The notes: a model not told the origin generated them from the sequence alone. Counted from the stretch's first letter, positions 7,904 to 17,474 are shown. The stretch is 64,000 bases of DNA from PALSA-1353 sp050012375 (GCA_050012375.1 JBEKHH010000022.1:1-64000); one strand, 5' to 3'. A program made the numbers and translations.

Positions 7904-8926
7904 ATGAGGAAACTGACAACGATTGCCTTCGTTGCCGCTATTTTTTGTCTGGTTTACGGAATGCATTCGACATCGGCGCAGGTCGCCACGACCAAGCCGG
8001 TGATAGCCGTGCCTACGACGCCTCTCAGCGCGGCGGCGGACGGTGACTATTTCGTCGGACCCGACTACGCCAACGCCCCGGAACTCACCGCCAAAGACGG
8101 CGTCCCCAAGGGCGTCGTCAAAACGTTCACGATGGATTCCAGGGATAGCAAGATGTATCCCGGAATCAGCAAGACCGTTCCCGGCACGGTCCCGTATACT
8201 CGCAAGTTGAGCGTCTATATCCCGAGCCAATATGTTCCCGGCACGCCCGCTCCATTTATCATTTGCCAGGACGCCAACAACCGAAGGGAGTTGCCCACTA
8301 TCCTGGATAACAGGATCAACGATCATCGCGTCCCGGTGATGGTCGCGATCTTCATCGGCAACGGCGGCGGCGATGCCCAGGGCAGCGAACGAGGATTAGA
8401 ATACGACACGATCTCGGGCAAATACGCCGAGTTTGTCGAAACCGAAGTCCTGCCGAAAATATCCGCGGATTACAATATCACCTTCACCAAGGATCCCGAT
8501 GGCCGCGCCACCATGGGCGGCAGTTCCGGTGGAGCGGCCGCGTTCACCATGGCCTGGTTCCATCCCGAACTGTACCACCGCGTGTTGACATATTCGGGCA
8601 CCTTCGTGAATCAGCAATCGCCCCCGAATCCCGAATCGCCGCACGGAGCCTGGGAATATCATGAGCACCTGATTCCCGGCGCCGACGCCAAGCCGCTTCG
8701 CATCTGGATGGAAGTCGGCGAACATGACAACCGCTTCAAAGATCCCGAATCCACGTTCCATAATTGGGTTCTGGCCAACGGCCGCATGGCCGCGGCCCTC
8801 AAGGCCAAGGGGTATCACTATCAATTTGTGTTTGCCGTAGGCGCGCGCCACGTCGATCAACGGGCCGTACGCCAGACACTGTCCGAAGCGTTGGAATGGC
8901 TTTGGCAAGGCTATCCGAGCAAGTAG
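7904..8926 (+). CDS. Secreted esterase of the enterochelin-esterase-like (PF00756) family
   Basis: The start at ATG 7904 gives an N-terminal signal peptide (MRKLTTIAFVAAIFCLVYGM) and a 340-residue protein; an upstream GTG frame lacks this logic. The alpha/beta-hydrolase features are a strand VYIPSQYVPGTPAPFIICQD, the nucleophile elbow GGSSGG and a late histidine in GARHVDQR. PF00756 members hydrolyse esters of siderophores, glycans or acyl groups; planctomycetes have many exported copies linked to polysaccharide breakdown. The substrate cannot be inferred. It is monocistronic, downstream of the DUF393 remnant and upstream of IS debris. Confidence 0.85.
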   Translation: MRKLTTIAFVAAIFCLVYGMHSTSAQVATTKPVIAVPTTPLSAAADGDYFVGPDYANAPELTAKDGVPKGVVKTFTMDSRDSKMYPGISKTVPGTVPYTRKLSVYIPSQYVPGTPAPFIICQDANNRRELPTILDNRINDHRVPVMVAIFIGNGGGDAQGSERGLEYDTISGKYAEFVETEVLPKISADYNITFTKDPDGRATMGGSSGGAAAFTMAWFHPELYHRVLTYSGTFVNQQSPPNPESPHGAWEYHEHLIPGADAKPLRIWMEVGEHDNRFKDPESTFHNWVLANGRMAAALKAKGYHYQFVFAVGARHVDQRAVRQTLSEALEWLWQGYPSK

Positions 8927-8937
8927 GGTTTGCAGTG

Positions 8938-9060
8938 GGACGAATAAATTGGCTGTTCGTCGGACACGACGAATCCGTCCAGTGCCACGCGATCCGGTGG
9001 TCCCTGATCGCCAGCGCCCAGCGTCACGAGATCGACATGCATTGTGCCGCGCGAATTTGG
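8938..9060 (+). pseudogene. Remnant: IS66-family transposase C-terminus
   Basis: Directly after the esterase one frame reads GRINWLFVGHDESVQCHAIR and SLIASAQRHEIDMHCAARIW. IS66 TnpC proteins end with KNWLFVGSDEGGxRAAxxYSLIASCKRHGIDP, so about 40 residues of that end are recognisable. There are no upstream transposase domains, inverted repeats or start. It is a decayed scrap. Confidence 0.7.
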
Positions 9061-9158
9061 TTCGATACAACAAGAAGCGGCGCAACTACGTCGCCTTGAT
9101 CAAGCTGGCCTCGATTTTGTTGTGGTTCCGGCGGCTTTGCCAGACTTCATACTCTTGA
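9054..9158 (+). pseudogene. Remnant: IS5/DDE-type transposase C-terminus
   Basis: In the next frame, running straight on from the IS66 scrap, the sequence reads VRYNKKRRNYVALIKLAS and ILLWFRRL, then stop at 9158. IS5-family transposases end with TRYEKLARNFLAxLxLAxxxIxLR. About 30 residues survive. The abutting scraps suggest nested insertions followed by deletion. Confidence 0.6.
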
Positions 9159-9371
9159 AATAATTTCTTGGTTCGGTTCACATCACATCTCGCCATAACT
9201 CATTGTAACGACAGACACTTGGAGCCTGCCGACTGCTGCGATTGCAACCCCGTAGCTAACCGTTCAACGATTTTTATAAGCGCGGGAATAGCGTTCGCGC
9301 CGGGCGGGAGGCGCGTTAGAATTCCTTCGTTGCAGTTTGGTCACATCTGATCTCTTACAGCGGAGGTCCTC

Positions 9372-9767
9372 ATGAACGTCATGCCACGCGTCCAGTTCAG
9401 CAGCGGCGGGCGATATCCGGTGTTGCGCTCCATCGCGATCATTTACGTTTTCCTTGGAGGTATTGCCATCATTGGCGGAGTTGTGGCGGTGCTTTGGCTT
9501 CTTATCCGGGCGCCGTTTGCGCCGACGGATCGGGTGATCCTGGCGGCCGCGGCTTTGGTGGGTTCGGTCTTCGGGTGCACACTGATGCTGGGGGCGGCTG
9601 AGGTCATAAAGCTGTTTGTCGACCTGGAACACAATACGCGGATCGCGTCGATGTATCGGCCGATGACTCCGGCGAGCGGCGAGACGCCCGACACGGGCGG
9701 CCATACGAACCGAATCTCGGTCCTCGAAGAAGAGACCGCCGAGGCGGCGCTTATCCGTGGACATTGA
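9372..9767 (+). CDS. Small two-helix membrane protein, unknown function
   Basis: 131 residues, ATG preceded by CGGAGG at good spacing. There are two hydrophobic helices (about 19-45 and 56-78: IAIIYVFLGGIAIIGGVVAV and LAAAALVGSVFGCTLMLGAA), followed by a hydrophilic tail (VDLEHNTRIASMYRPM... to the end). The family is not recognised; similar short two-helix proteins with cytoplasmic tails are common and uncharacterised in planctomycetes. It stands alone between transposase debris and a PEP-CTERM scrap. Confidence 0.65.
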   Translation: MNVMPRVQFSSGGRYPVLRSIAIIYVFLGGIAIIGGVVAVLWLLIRAPFAPTDRVILAAAALVGSVFGCTLMLGAAEVIKLFVDLEHNTRIASMYRPMTPASGETPDTGGHTNRISVLEEETAEAALIRGH

Positions 9768-9806
9768 GAGCCGGCGGAACTGGCTCAGGTGTTGGTGGAT
9801 CCATAA

Positions 9807-10037
9807 TGGACCCGCGTGTTTTCTGCCGCGGCAACGCGGCCCGCAGCCGACTGGGCCGCGGTTGACGCCTTCGCCGCCGCCAACGGTTTGATGGCCGATG
9901 TGCCGGAGCCGGCGAGCGCGGTGATGATGGTGATGGCTGGATTGGGAATTCTTCACCGGCGGCGACGATTTTTGTGTCCGTCCGATCCGAAAACTGCACC
10001 TGTCGCCGGCACAACCTCGACCCTCAGCATTACCTGA
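9807..10037 (+). pseudogene. Remnant: PEP-CTERM sorting signal of a lost exported protein
   Basis: After an in-frame TAA (9804-9806) the frame reads WAAVDAFAAANGLMAD, then VPEPASAVMMVMAGLGIL and HRRRR. That is a textbook PEP-CTERM tail: the PEP motif (9903-9911), one transmembrane helix and an arginine cluster, recognised by exosortase. The ectodomain and signal peptide are missing, and the frame runs 20 residues past the basic cluster. The organism therefore probably has an exosortase system; this copy is dead. Confidence 0.65.
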
Positions 10038-10094
10038 CGCAACTGCCGACGAACCTGCCTGCGGTGAGCCGGTCGAACCCGCCGGCCACGCCGA

Positions 10095-10196
10095 TCAGCC
10101 AACTCGAGTGCTGCTTGCCGCGATGAGCAATGCCGTGAACAGAGTCGTCGCTGCGATGCCGATCCAGATTGCCGCCGTTTGTTTGTCCAATTTCAT
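10095..10196 (-). CDS. Possible small membrane protein, 33 residues
   Basis: The minus-strand ATG at 10196 reads MKLDKQTAAIWIGIAATTLF and TALLIAASSTRVG, then TGA. A hydrophilic start followed by one clean transmembrane helix is typical of small membrane proteins. No clear ribosome-binding site is visible and I cannot name a family. It lies in debris between the PEP-CTERM and cardiolipin-synthase remnants, so it may be chance. Confidence 0.3.
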   Translation of the reverse strand: MKLDKQTAAIWIGIAATTLFTALLIAASSTRVG

Positions 10197-10306
10197 GGCA
10201 ACAATGTATCGTAACCGTCTGGCCGACTGCATCTCTGCGCCGGTGAGCGTATAGTGTCCGGGATGTGAACCGCACTATCCTGGCGCCGTGGGGTGTGGTG
10301 CCGTTA

Positions 10307-10492
10307 TTACAACGGACGCGAAGGTCCGTTGTGATGGAAGAATTTGCGGGACGCCATGGCATCGGCAAGCACACGGCATTTCACGCCGCGCCGAGATGCC
10401 TGCACGACCGCATCCGCCACCGTGCGCGCGGTTGGGTCGTTGGCGAAAATGCAATAGAGAAGGTGAACGGACTTCCGAGCGGCGACGAGCAA
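10307..10492 (-). pseudogene. Remnant: cardiolipin synthase / phospholipase-D-like domain fragment
   Basis: The minus-strand frame reads LVAARKSVHLLYCIFAND, PTARTVADAVVQASRRG and VKCRVLADAMASRKFF, then stops at TAA. This matches the start of the first PLD domain of cardiolipin synthases (AxxSIHLxxYIFxxDxxGxxxAxALxxAAxRGVxVRVLxDxxGSxxF). The HxKxxxxD catalytic motifs and the membrane N-terminus are absent. Confidence 0.65.
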
Positions 10493-10556
10493 TAGAATTC
10501 GAGCACCGAGGCATCGCAGTTTTCGTTGCGGCCTCGGTCAGAAACTGGAGCAATCA

Positions 10557-11987
10557 GTGTTGAGCAGGCTTTGGGGTTGGGTTTTGGCGTCGGCCTTGGG
10601 TTTGATGTCGGCGGCATGCTCGTCAAACCGCCAGCCGCCGCCTTTTGAAATTCACTCGGCTGGGACGCTCTCATCGCATCATTTGGGGACGTCCTTGTCG
10701 GGGCCGGTAGCGGGGAAGGAAGGATCGATCTCTTACCGAGACGCGCTGGATATTCGCGTGCGATGGTTTGCGATCGAGCAATTCGATTGCCGCGGTTTGT
10801 CGCTTCTGGCAAGCAAAGCAACGCTGATCACGGCGAATCTGGCGGACCAGGCTGTTTTGCCTGCAACCTCGCTGACGAGCAACGCTTGCATTGGATGGTT
10901 CCAGAACACGACAGCCGAGCAGGCGATGATGAACGCCAATCGCAGCCGATATTTCGAAATCGGCCAGTCGCGAGCCGCCTTGCCAAATGGCACAACCGTG
11001 TCCTTCCGCGCGTTTGAGGCGGGGGGCGTGCGCGATCAGACTCTGATCCACCCTGAACCGCGCTTCGTGGAGGTCAGCTTGTCGCGAATCGCCGGGGGAT
11101 CGGCCGGCGCGACCGGAAATCCGCAGATTGCACTTGCAATCGAGGATTCGGCGGATCGTCACACGCCGCATTCTGATTCTCCGAACTGGCCGGCGGGGGT
11201 TTACGAATATGAGATGGCACTGCTCGACGATCCAATGAAGGGCTTTCCACAGGCGTTTCTGCTGATCGTGCCGTTTCGGTTTGCGGGTCCGCCGAACCAA
11301 GCGGTCGCGGCGTTTGTGACGATTTCGCGCGCGGGCGACGATGCGGGATTCAAGGATGCCGTGGCTCGATGCAAAACCGATCTTGAGGTGAATCAATCGG
11401 CGACGGTCAACCCGTTGTGGACGCTCGGACTGCTGCGGGCGGTGAATGAACTGGACGATCCCTATCGCCGGCGCGCGGCCCTGGTTTATCTCGCGGGGCA
11501 GCGGGATGCGCGATTATGCGAAGACGTGGCGATGCTGGCGGATGAAGCGCTTTTGGAGCGGATCGCGGCGGTGGTCCAGCGGGATGCGCCGGCCGCCATC
11601 AACGACGGGAACCTCGCTCAGTACGCGTGGATTCTGGATCGGTCGGCGATTCAAGCGATGCAACCGCTGTTGACCAAGGCGGTGTTGCCGCCGGAACTGT
11701 TCGCGGTGCTGACCGAGCATTTCGGCGAGCCGGGCCGGCATGCGGCGGCGGTTGATGAGATCATGCGCGGCACTTCCAGCGGGCGCCAACTCCAGGAGAA
11801 ATTGATCAGCGAGAACTATATCTATCTTGAGGACAGCTCGCCGGCCGCCAGAGTCCGGGCGTTTGAGTGGCTTGCAGCGCAAAAACTGGCGCCGGCGGGA
11901 TTCGATCCGCTGGGATCTCCAAAACAGCGGCGGCAGGCGTTGGATCAGGCGTTGTCCGGCGGGGCAATCCCCGGGAGCGGGCAATGA
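10557..11987 (+). CDS. Lipoprotein of unknown function, upstream partner of the AsmA-like giant
   Basis: 476 residues. The signal peptide ends in the lipobox LMSAAC (Cys about residue 21), so it should be a lipid-anchored envelope protein. The mature part has a beta-rich first half (FEIHSAG to FRFAGPP) and a helical second half resembling HEAT-like armadillo repeats (ALVYLAGQRDARLCEDVAML, ALLERIAAVVQRDAP). There is no recognised domain. The stop overlaps the start of the next gene (ATGA), so the two are translationally coupled and likely act together at the envelope. TTG is the apparent start. Confidence 0.7.
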   Translation: MLSRLWGWVLASALGLMSAACSSNRQPPPFEIHSAGTLSSHHLGTSLSGPVAGKEGSISYRDALDIRVRWFAIEQFDCRGLSLLASKATLITANLADQAVLPATSLTSNACIGWFQNTTAEQAMMNANRSRYFEIGQSRAALPNGTTVSFRAFEAGGVRDQTLIHPEPRFVEVSLSRIAGGSAGATGNPQIALAIEDSADRHTPHSDSPNWPAGVYEYEMALLDDPMKGFPQAFLLIVPFRFAGPPNQAVAAFVTISRAGDDAGFKDAVARCKTDLEVNQSATVNPLWTLGLLRAVNELDDPYRRRAALVYLAGQRDARLCEDVAMLADEALLERIAAVVQRDAPAAINDGNLAQYAWILDRSAIQAMQPLLTKAVLPPELFAVLTEHFGEPGRHAAAVDEIMRGTSSGRQLQEKLISENYIYLEDSSPAARVRAFEWLAAQKLAPAGFDPLGSPKQRRQALDQALSGGAIPGSGQ

Positions 11988-14900
11988 CCCAACCTGATTC
12001 GGGCGAATCAAAAAAGATTGAAGCGAGCGGAAAGAGGCCGCGCCATTGGCGGCGACGGGGCGTTATTGTTTTGATCGCGCTGTTGGGCCTCGCGGTGATT
12101 TTCAGGATCGCGCTCGTGCTGCTGCTGCCGGCAGTGATGAACAAAGTGGCGCGAACGTACAAGCTCCAATGCCATTACGATCGCCTCGACTTGAGCCTCA
12201 CGGGCGGGAATGCCGCGATGTGGGGTTTTCAGCTTTTTCCGCGAGAGGGGGGCGATCCCGTTCTGCGGGCGGATTATCTTCAGGGCAATATTTCGGTCCT
12301 GGCGCTGTTTCGGGGACGGCTGGTGGTTTATCGTGCGGCCGCGGATGGGGTGGATGCGACGTTCGAGCGTGAAGCGGATGGCCATATTCCCCTGTTGGAT
12401 CGCTTCGCGTCGAGCGGATCTTCCGCGCCGCCACCGAAGGCGCCGTCAACCGCCAATGCCTCTGCGCCGCTGGATCTGGAGCCGCCGCTGCGGATCGACG
12501 CCCTGCGGCTGGAGCATGTCCGTGCGCGGGTGCGCGATCTGTGCGTCAATCCACCGATCGATGCCGGGCTGGCCCTGGATTTTCGATTGTCGAATCTGGG
12601 CACACCGAAAGAGCCGACGCGTTTCGAGCTGGATTTTTCCTCGGATCCGATGCTCGATTCGCTTCTGATCGAAGGAAGAGCTAACGGGGATGCGAAACAA
12701 TTGACGGCGAATCTTCACGTTCTGATGCGGGGGCTGCATTTGAAGCCGGCCCAGGGATATCTTTCCGCGATTGGGCTGCGGGCGGTCGCGGACGATATTT
12801 CCGCCATGGCGACGGGCCAACTGACCGCTTCCGTTGGCGCGAATCCGGGCGACGGGATCAAGGCGAATCTGACGTTTGACAACGCGCGGCTGACCAGCGA
12901 CGGGAAGGAGGCCGCGGCGCTCGATGAACTGGAATTGGGCGTCGACTCGTTGAACCCGGGCCTCGTTAAACTTGGAAGGCTCGCCATCAAAGGGATACGG
13001 TGCGATGCGGGGCGAAATGCGGATGGTTCGTTGGCGATTGCCGGCGTCGAGATTGTGAAGGCGGCGGCAAGCGCGGCTGGGCCGAAGGATTCGCGCGAAC
13101 CGATCGCCTCGCCAACCTCGCCCGCGGCGACCTCGGGGTTTCGATGGAGTCTGGACCAATTCACGCTGACCGGCATGCATGTGGGATTTCTGGATCAATC
13201 GGTGTCGCCGCCCGCGACGCTGGCCCTCGATTCGCGGGACATCGAGTTGGACAAGCTGGATTCGGGCCATCCGGATTCGCCGGCGAATTTCTCGGCGACG
13301 CTCACGGCGCCGGGGATCGTGCGCGAGATTCATATTGCCGGACACGCCACGCCGTTCGCCGCGACCAAATCGTTCAACCTGACCGTCGCGGCCGATGGCA
13401 TTGCGCCGTCGGCGGCCGATCCGTATTTGAATGCCGCGCGACTTGCATCGGAATGGAAGGATGGGAGTTTCTCGGCCTCCGCCGATGGAGAGATGGCTCT
13501 GGGCGACGACGGAGCCGTTACCGCGAACGCGCGCCTGGCTGATGTTCGGCTTGCCGATGGCTCCGAATTGTTCGCCTTCAAACAGGCGCGAATCAAGGGA
13601 ATGGGCGTCGATCCGCATACGCGGACGCTGCGCGTGGATGCGATCGATATTTCCGGGCCGAGTTTCGCGGCGCATCGAGATGCGGAAGGCAATCTGCACG
13701 TGTTTGCGTTTAAGACCAAGCCGGCTTCCGGCAGTGCGGCGGTCTCGACGGTCCAGGCCCATCCGGCGGCAAACGAAGTTGCCGAGCAAACTCCGTCGGT
13801 GTTCGAGAATTTCGAGATCGGCCATTTTGCGTGGAAGGACGTCCATGTCAGCCTGACGGATGACACCGTGAATCCGCCGGCGGCGCTATCCATTTCGGAT
13901 GCGGGCATCACGGTCGATGATTTGTCGATTCATTTGAAGCCAACGGGCGCTGCGCCGAAACCGGGAAAGATTCGGGCGTGGCTGGTTGCGCCGAATCTCG
14001 CGTCCAGGCTCTCTTTTGAAGGAATCGTTACGCCTGCCCCGGATCAAACAAACTGTGATTTCAATATTCGCGGCGAAGGCCTGCGCCGTGATGCGGCGGC
14101 GGCCTATTTGAAGCCTCTGGGAATAGAACCGACTTTGACGGATGGGTCTGTGGCGGTCCATGGAAAAGTGAAGCTGGATCAGACCGGCGATCGGCCGCGC
14201 CTTTCACTGGCGCTGGACAATTTGAAATACAATGATGCGGATCAATCGCTGGCTTCGGTCGCGGGCATTCACGTTGACGGATTGAGCGCCGGGCCGGGCA
14301 AGATCACGCTGGATTCCATCAACGTGGAATCGCCCCATGCGCGAGTGGTTCGCCGGTTCGACGGCGGCGTTGAAACGGCCGGGCTTCACTTCATCGCCAA
14401 ACCGCCGGCGCAAGCGACGGCGCCGGTCGCCGATCCACCCGCGGATCGCCCTTCCGCCGCGCCGCCCGCGGCGTTTTCCGCGGCGGTCAAATCGCTGACG
14501 GTTTCGGATGTCGGGATCGATTGGATCGACAGGGCCGTCCAACCGAATGTCCAAACCACGATCCATGCCCAGACCGAACTTTCGGATTTTGAATTCAGCG
14601 ATCATCCGCATCCCGGCGCTTTCCATGCCATTGCAAGCGTCGATCGTTGTCTCGACGCGTTAACCGTGGTCGGAACGCTGGCGATATCGCCGACCGGGCA
14701 AAATGTACGATTGACATTCGATGTGAAAGGTCTTCGCGCCGGTCCGATGGCGGCGTATCTGCCCCGGAAAGTGCGTTCGACGCTTCAGGATGGCTCGCTC
14801 CATCTGGCTGTCGCCGGGGACGTATCGCAAAACCGGCTCGGCGGCGAGGCGATCGAGTTGGGAGTGCACGACTTCAGCTATCGCGATTCCGGGGATGTCC

Positions 14901-17221
14901 CTTTGCTGCAATTCGATTCGTTTCACCTCGAAGCGCCCCGGCTCGATCCGGCAGCCAAAGTGGTTTCTCTCGACGATGTAACGCTCGACGGATTGGAAAC
15001 AAACGTTCGAAAAACCGCGACGGGAATGGATTTGTTGGGCTTGGAGTTGGTTGCCGAGCCGCGATCGGCGACGGCGACGACGGAGCAATCGCCCGCGCCG
15101 CCGCCATCGGTTCCCGCCCCGGTGACGGCGGCATCCCAGCCGAGCGACAAGGACATTCTGCGCCAAATTGCCGCGAACCGTGGTAAATCTCCGCTGGTCA
15201 AGCTCCAGAAACTGGACCTGATCACGCGAAAGATCACGGTGTTGGATGAAACAAATCCCGGAGCGACGCCCCTGGTCGTGTCTAACCTGGAGATTCGAAA
15301 CATCAAATCGATCGCGTTGCTGGGTCGCGATCCCGAGTCCAATCCTCCAACGGAGATTCAGATAACGGGCGGAATCGATCCGGTGGCCGATCAATTTGCG
15401 GTCGATGTTAAGGCGACGCCGTTTTCACGGCAGAAAGCATTCGGGGTGGACCTGACCGTTTCGGGAATTCACGGCGCGGGGCTTACTGCCGTCGCGCCCC
15501 AACTCGCTGCCAAGATCGACGGCCGAGGGATGACAAACGGGCAGTTCCAGGCTTCGCTGCTGGCCACGCTCAAATTGCAGACCCATCTGCCAAGCGACTT
15601 TGATTTCAGTCATGGGGGAAAACTCGATTTCAGCCTGACGAAAACCGCCTTTCGCGACCAACCCGGAGGTCCGGTTTTGGCGGGCGTCGGCGAAATCCAT
15701 TCGGATGGAATCGTGCTGTCGCCCAACTTGAGCGGCGTGGAATTCAAGGAGTTGGAAATAGACAATCTGACGGCACGCGCCGAGAGAAAGCATGACGGGC
15801 TTCATGTTCTGGGCCTGGTTGTGAAAACACCGACCACCCGGCCGTCGACGGCCCCGACTGCGCAAGCGACCGCGCAATCGTCGCCGGCGATTGCGGTCGA
15901 CCCGCCGCCGTCCGGCGCCATCAAGATCGATCGACTATTGGTCAGTGGCATCGATTGCAGAGTCGAGGATCAGACCTGCGATCCACCGGCCATCATCCCG
16001 ATCAATGGACTCGATGTTGAGGTGCAGAATCTGTCGAGCCAGCCCAAGCTGGACGACAAGCCCGTTCGATTCAATCTTCTGGCGTCGGCTGACAAGGTTC
16101 CGCTTCCGGGGCGCGAACCGAGCGAGGATGCCAGTCGCGAACTCTTCTCGCAGATTGCGGGCAGCGGTGTTGTTTCCCTCTGTCCCAACCTCAAAGGATG
16201 GACAAAGCTTTCGCTCAGCGGATTCGAGTTGCTCGGCGTTCGCGGCCTGGCTCATGAAGAAAAGATCACCGTCGGCGGCGGTACATTTGACGGAGATGTG
16301 GACCTGCGATTCCCGGGCGATGGGACGGTTGACACCAGCACCCGGCTGGTCCTGACCGACCTGTCGCTGTCGGAGCCGCCCAACGGATTCATATCTCACA
16401 CGCTGCGGCTACCCGCTCCGCTCGACGTCGTGATCGCGGCCCTTCAGGATCAGGATGGATCAATCACAATTCCATTGAATGTTTCCGTCGAGCGGGGACA
16501 GCTTAACACGGCCTCCGTTGTCGGCGCCGGCGTGGGAGCGCTTGCGGAGATTATTACGACAGCGGTGGCGTCCGCGCCGCTGAAACTGGCCGGATCGTTG
16601 CTGGGCGGAAAGCAAAGCGATGCGGAGCCGCCGATCAAAGTCTCCTTCCCGGCGGCATATTCCGACCTGGGGCCTGATCAGATCGCGCAGCTTGAGGCGC
16701 TGGCGGTCCGGCTTCAAAAAAAGGATTCCCTCCGCGTGACGTTGCGGTCCGATGCGGGGCGGGACGATGTCTGGTTGGCAGGTCGGCGCGTCAACCCCGG
16801 CGTGGAGAACGCGGTGGTTCTGGCCGATGCGTTGGCGCGACGACGTGATGCCCTCCTTGCGGCGAGGTTGGATGCCACGAGCCAGGTTCGGGCGCTTCTG
16901 GCCTCGACCGATACCGATGACGCCGCCCGCGCAATCGAGCGGCTGCGGACGATCAACCGTCAGCTTGCTTACACCGAAAATGCGATGGATTACGCTTACG
17001 ACCTTCTGCGGCCCGGCGCGGACCGCCAGGCGATGCGCCGGACTCGCGCGGCCACGTTGGCGATCGCCAGGGCGCGAATCGAAACGATCCGCGAATTCCT
17101 GATCGGCAGCGGACGCCGCGCCATTGATCCCAGCCGGATTTCGCAGGCCAACCCGCAGTTCGTCGAATCGCCGGAAAATCAGGATGGGAAGGTGATGGTT
17201 ACGACGGTAAAAGGGAAATGA
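11984..17221 (+). CDS. Giant AsmA-like / DUF748 envelope protein
   Basis: The start is ATG 11984, overlapping the previous stop, which gives 1,745 residues; a longer upstream frame is just the other gene's sequence. There is one N-terminal membrane anchor (GVIVLIALLGLAVIFRIALV), then many repeated beta-strand units (DGS, DISGPSFAAHRD, LKPTGAAPKPGK) with Pro/Ala linkers. The C-terminus is DUF748-like (LPAPLDVVIAALQDQDGSI, LNVSVERGQL), then VSFPAAYSDLGPDQIAQLEA. AsmA/TamB/YhdP-type proteins bridge the periplasm and move phospholipid to the outer membrane; this fits the layout and length but is inference. A small paralogue lies at 33674-34522. Confidence 0.8.
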   Translation: MTQPDSGESKKIEASGKRPRHWRRRGVIVLIALLGLAVIFRIALVLLLPAVMNKVARTYKLQCHYDRLDLSLTGGNAAMWGFQLFPREGGDPVLRADYLQGNISVLALFRGRLVVYRAAADGVDATFEREADGHIPLLDRFASSGSSAPPPKAPSTANASAPLDLEPPLRIDALRLEHVRARVRDLCVNPPIDAGLALDFRLSNLGTPKEPTRFELDFSSDPMLDSLLIEGRANGDAKQLTANLHVLMRGLHLKPAQGYLSAIGLRAVADDISAMATGQLTASVGANPGDGIKANLTFDNARLTSDGKEAAALDELELGVDSLNPGLVKLGRLAIKGIRCDAGRNADGSLAIAGVEIVKAAASAAGPKDSREPIASPTSPAATSGFRWSLDQFTLTGMHVGFLDQSVSPPATLALDSRDIELDKLDSGHPDSPANFSATLTAPGIVREIHIAGHATPFAATKSFNLTVAADGIAPSAADPYLNAARLASEWKDGSFSASADGEMALGDDGAVTANARLADVRLADGSELFAFKQARIKGMGVDPHTRTLRVDAIDISGPSFAAHRDAEGNLHVFAFKTKPASGSAAVSTVQAHPAANEVAEQTPSVFENFEIGHFAWKDVHVSLTDDTVNPPAALSISDAGITVDDLSIHLKPTGAAPKPGKIRAWLVAPNLASRLSFEGIVTPAPDQTNCDFNIRGEGLRRDAAAAYLKPLGIEPTLTDGSVAVHGKVKLDQTGDRPRLSLALDNLKYNDADQSLASVAGIHVDGLSAGPGKITLDSINVESPHARVVRRFDGGVETAGLHFIAKPPAQATAPVADPPADRPSAAPPAAFSAAVKSLTVSDVGIDWIDRAVQPNVQTTIHAQTELSDFEFSDHPHPGAFHAIASVDRCLDALTVVGTLAISPTGQNVRLTFDVKGLRAGPMAAYLPRKVRSTLQDGSLHLAVAGDVSQNRLGGEAIELGVHDFSYRDSGDVPLLQFDSFHLEAPRLDPAAKVVSLDDVTLDGLETNVRKTATGMDLLGLELVAEPRSATATTEQSPAPPPSVPAPVTAASQPSDKDILRQIAANRGKSPLVKLQKLDLITRKITVLDETNPGATPLVVSNLEIRNIKSIALLGRDPESNPPTEIQITGGIDPVADQFAVDVKATPFSRQKAFGVDLTVSGIHGAGLTAVAPQLAAKIDGRGMTNGQFQASLLATLKLQTHLPSDFDFSHGGKLDFSLTKTAFRDQPGGPVLAGVGEIHSDGIVLSPNLSGVEFKELEIDNLTARAERKHDGLHVLGLVVKTPTTRPSTAPTAQATAQSSPAIAVDPPPSGAIKIDRLLVSGIDCRVEDQTCDPPAIIPINGLDVEVQNLSSQPKLDDKPVRFNLLASADKVPLPGREPSEDASRELFSQIAGSGVVSLCPNLKGWTKLSLSGFELLGVRGLAHEEKITVGGGTFDGDVDLRFPGDGTVDTSTRLVLTDLSLSEPPNGFISHTLRLPAPLDVVIAALQDQDGSITIPLNVSVERGQLNTASVVGAGVGALAEIITTAVASAPLKLAGSLLGGKQSDAEPPIKVSFPAAYSDLGPDQIAQLEALAVRLQKKDSLRVTLRSDAGRDDVWLAGRRVNPGVENAVVLADALARRRDALLAARLDATSQVRALLASTDTDDAARAIERLRTINRQLAYTENAMDYAYDLLRPGADRQAMRRTRAATLAIARARIETIREFLIGSGRRAIDPSRISQANPQFVESPENQDGKVMVTTVKGK

Positions 17222-17348
17222 TTGACTGGGCCCAGCCGCGGTGCAACGCATAACATGTCTTTTCGCTTAGGAGCCGGCCGAAAACCGTCTTTCATTCAAG
17301 TGTGGGCCGGGCGATCATGGGTTCTTGACCACGCAAGGAAGCGAGGTC

Positions 17349-17474
17349 ATGGCGCGTCTGATCGCGAATGAACCGGTGGAGCAATTCGAGCCGCTCATTC
17401 CCAAGCACCCCAAATCGCGCAAGGGCGCCGGGCCGTGAAAGGACGATCGCGACTGCCTGGAGGGCATGGCGTAA
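17349..17474 (+). pseudogene. Remnant: IS5-family transposase N-terminus (DUF4096)
   Basis: ATG 17349 reads VEQFEPLIPKHPKSRKGAGP, TGA (17436-17438), then KDDRDCLEGMA and TAA (17472-17474). IS5 transposases begin WExLEPLLPxxxxxRKGGRPxxDDRxxLEGIL, so the first stop falls between RKGAGP and KDDRD of a readable motif. Nothing after it is recognisable. The rest of 17222-17564 has no gene. Confidence 0.7.
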
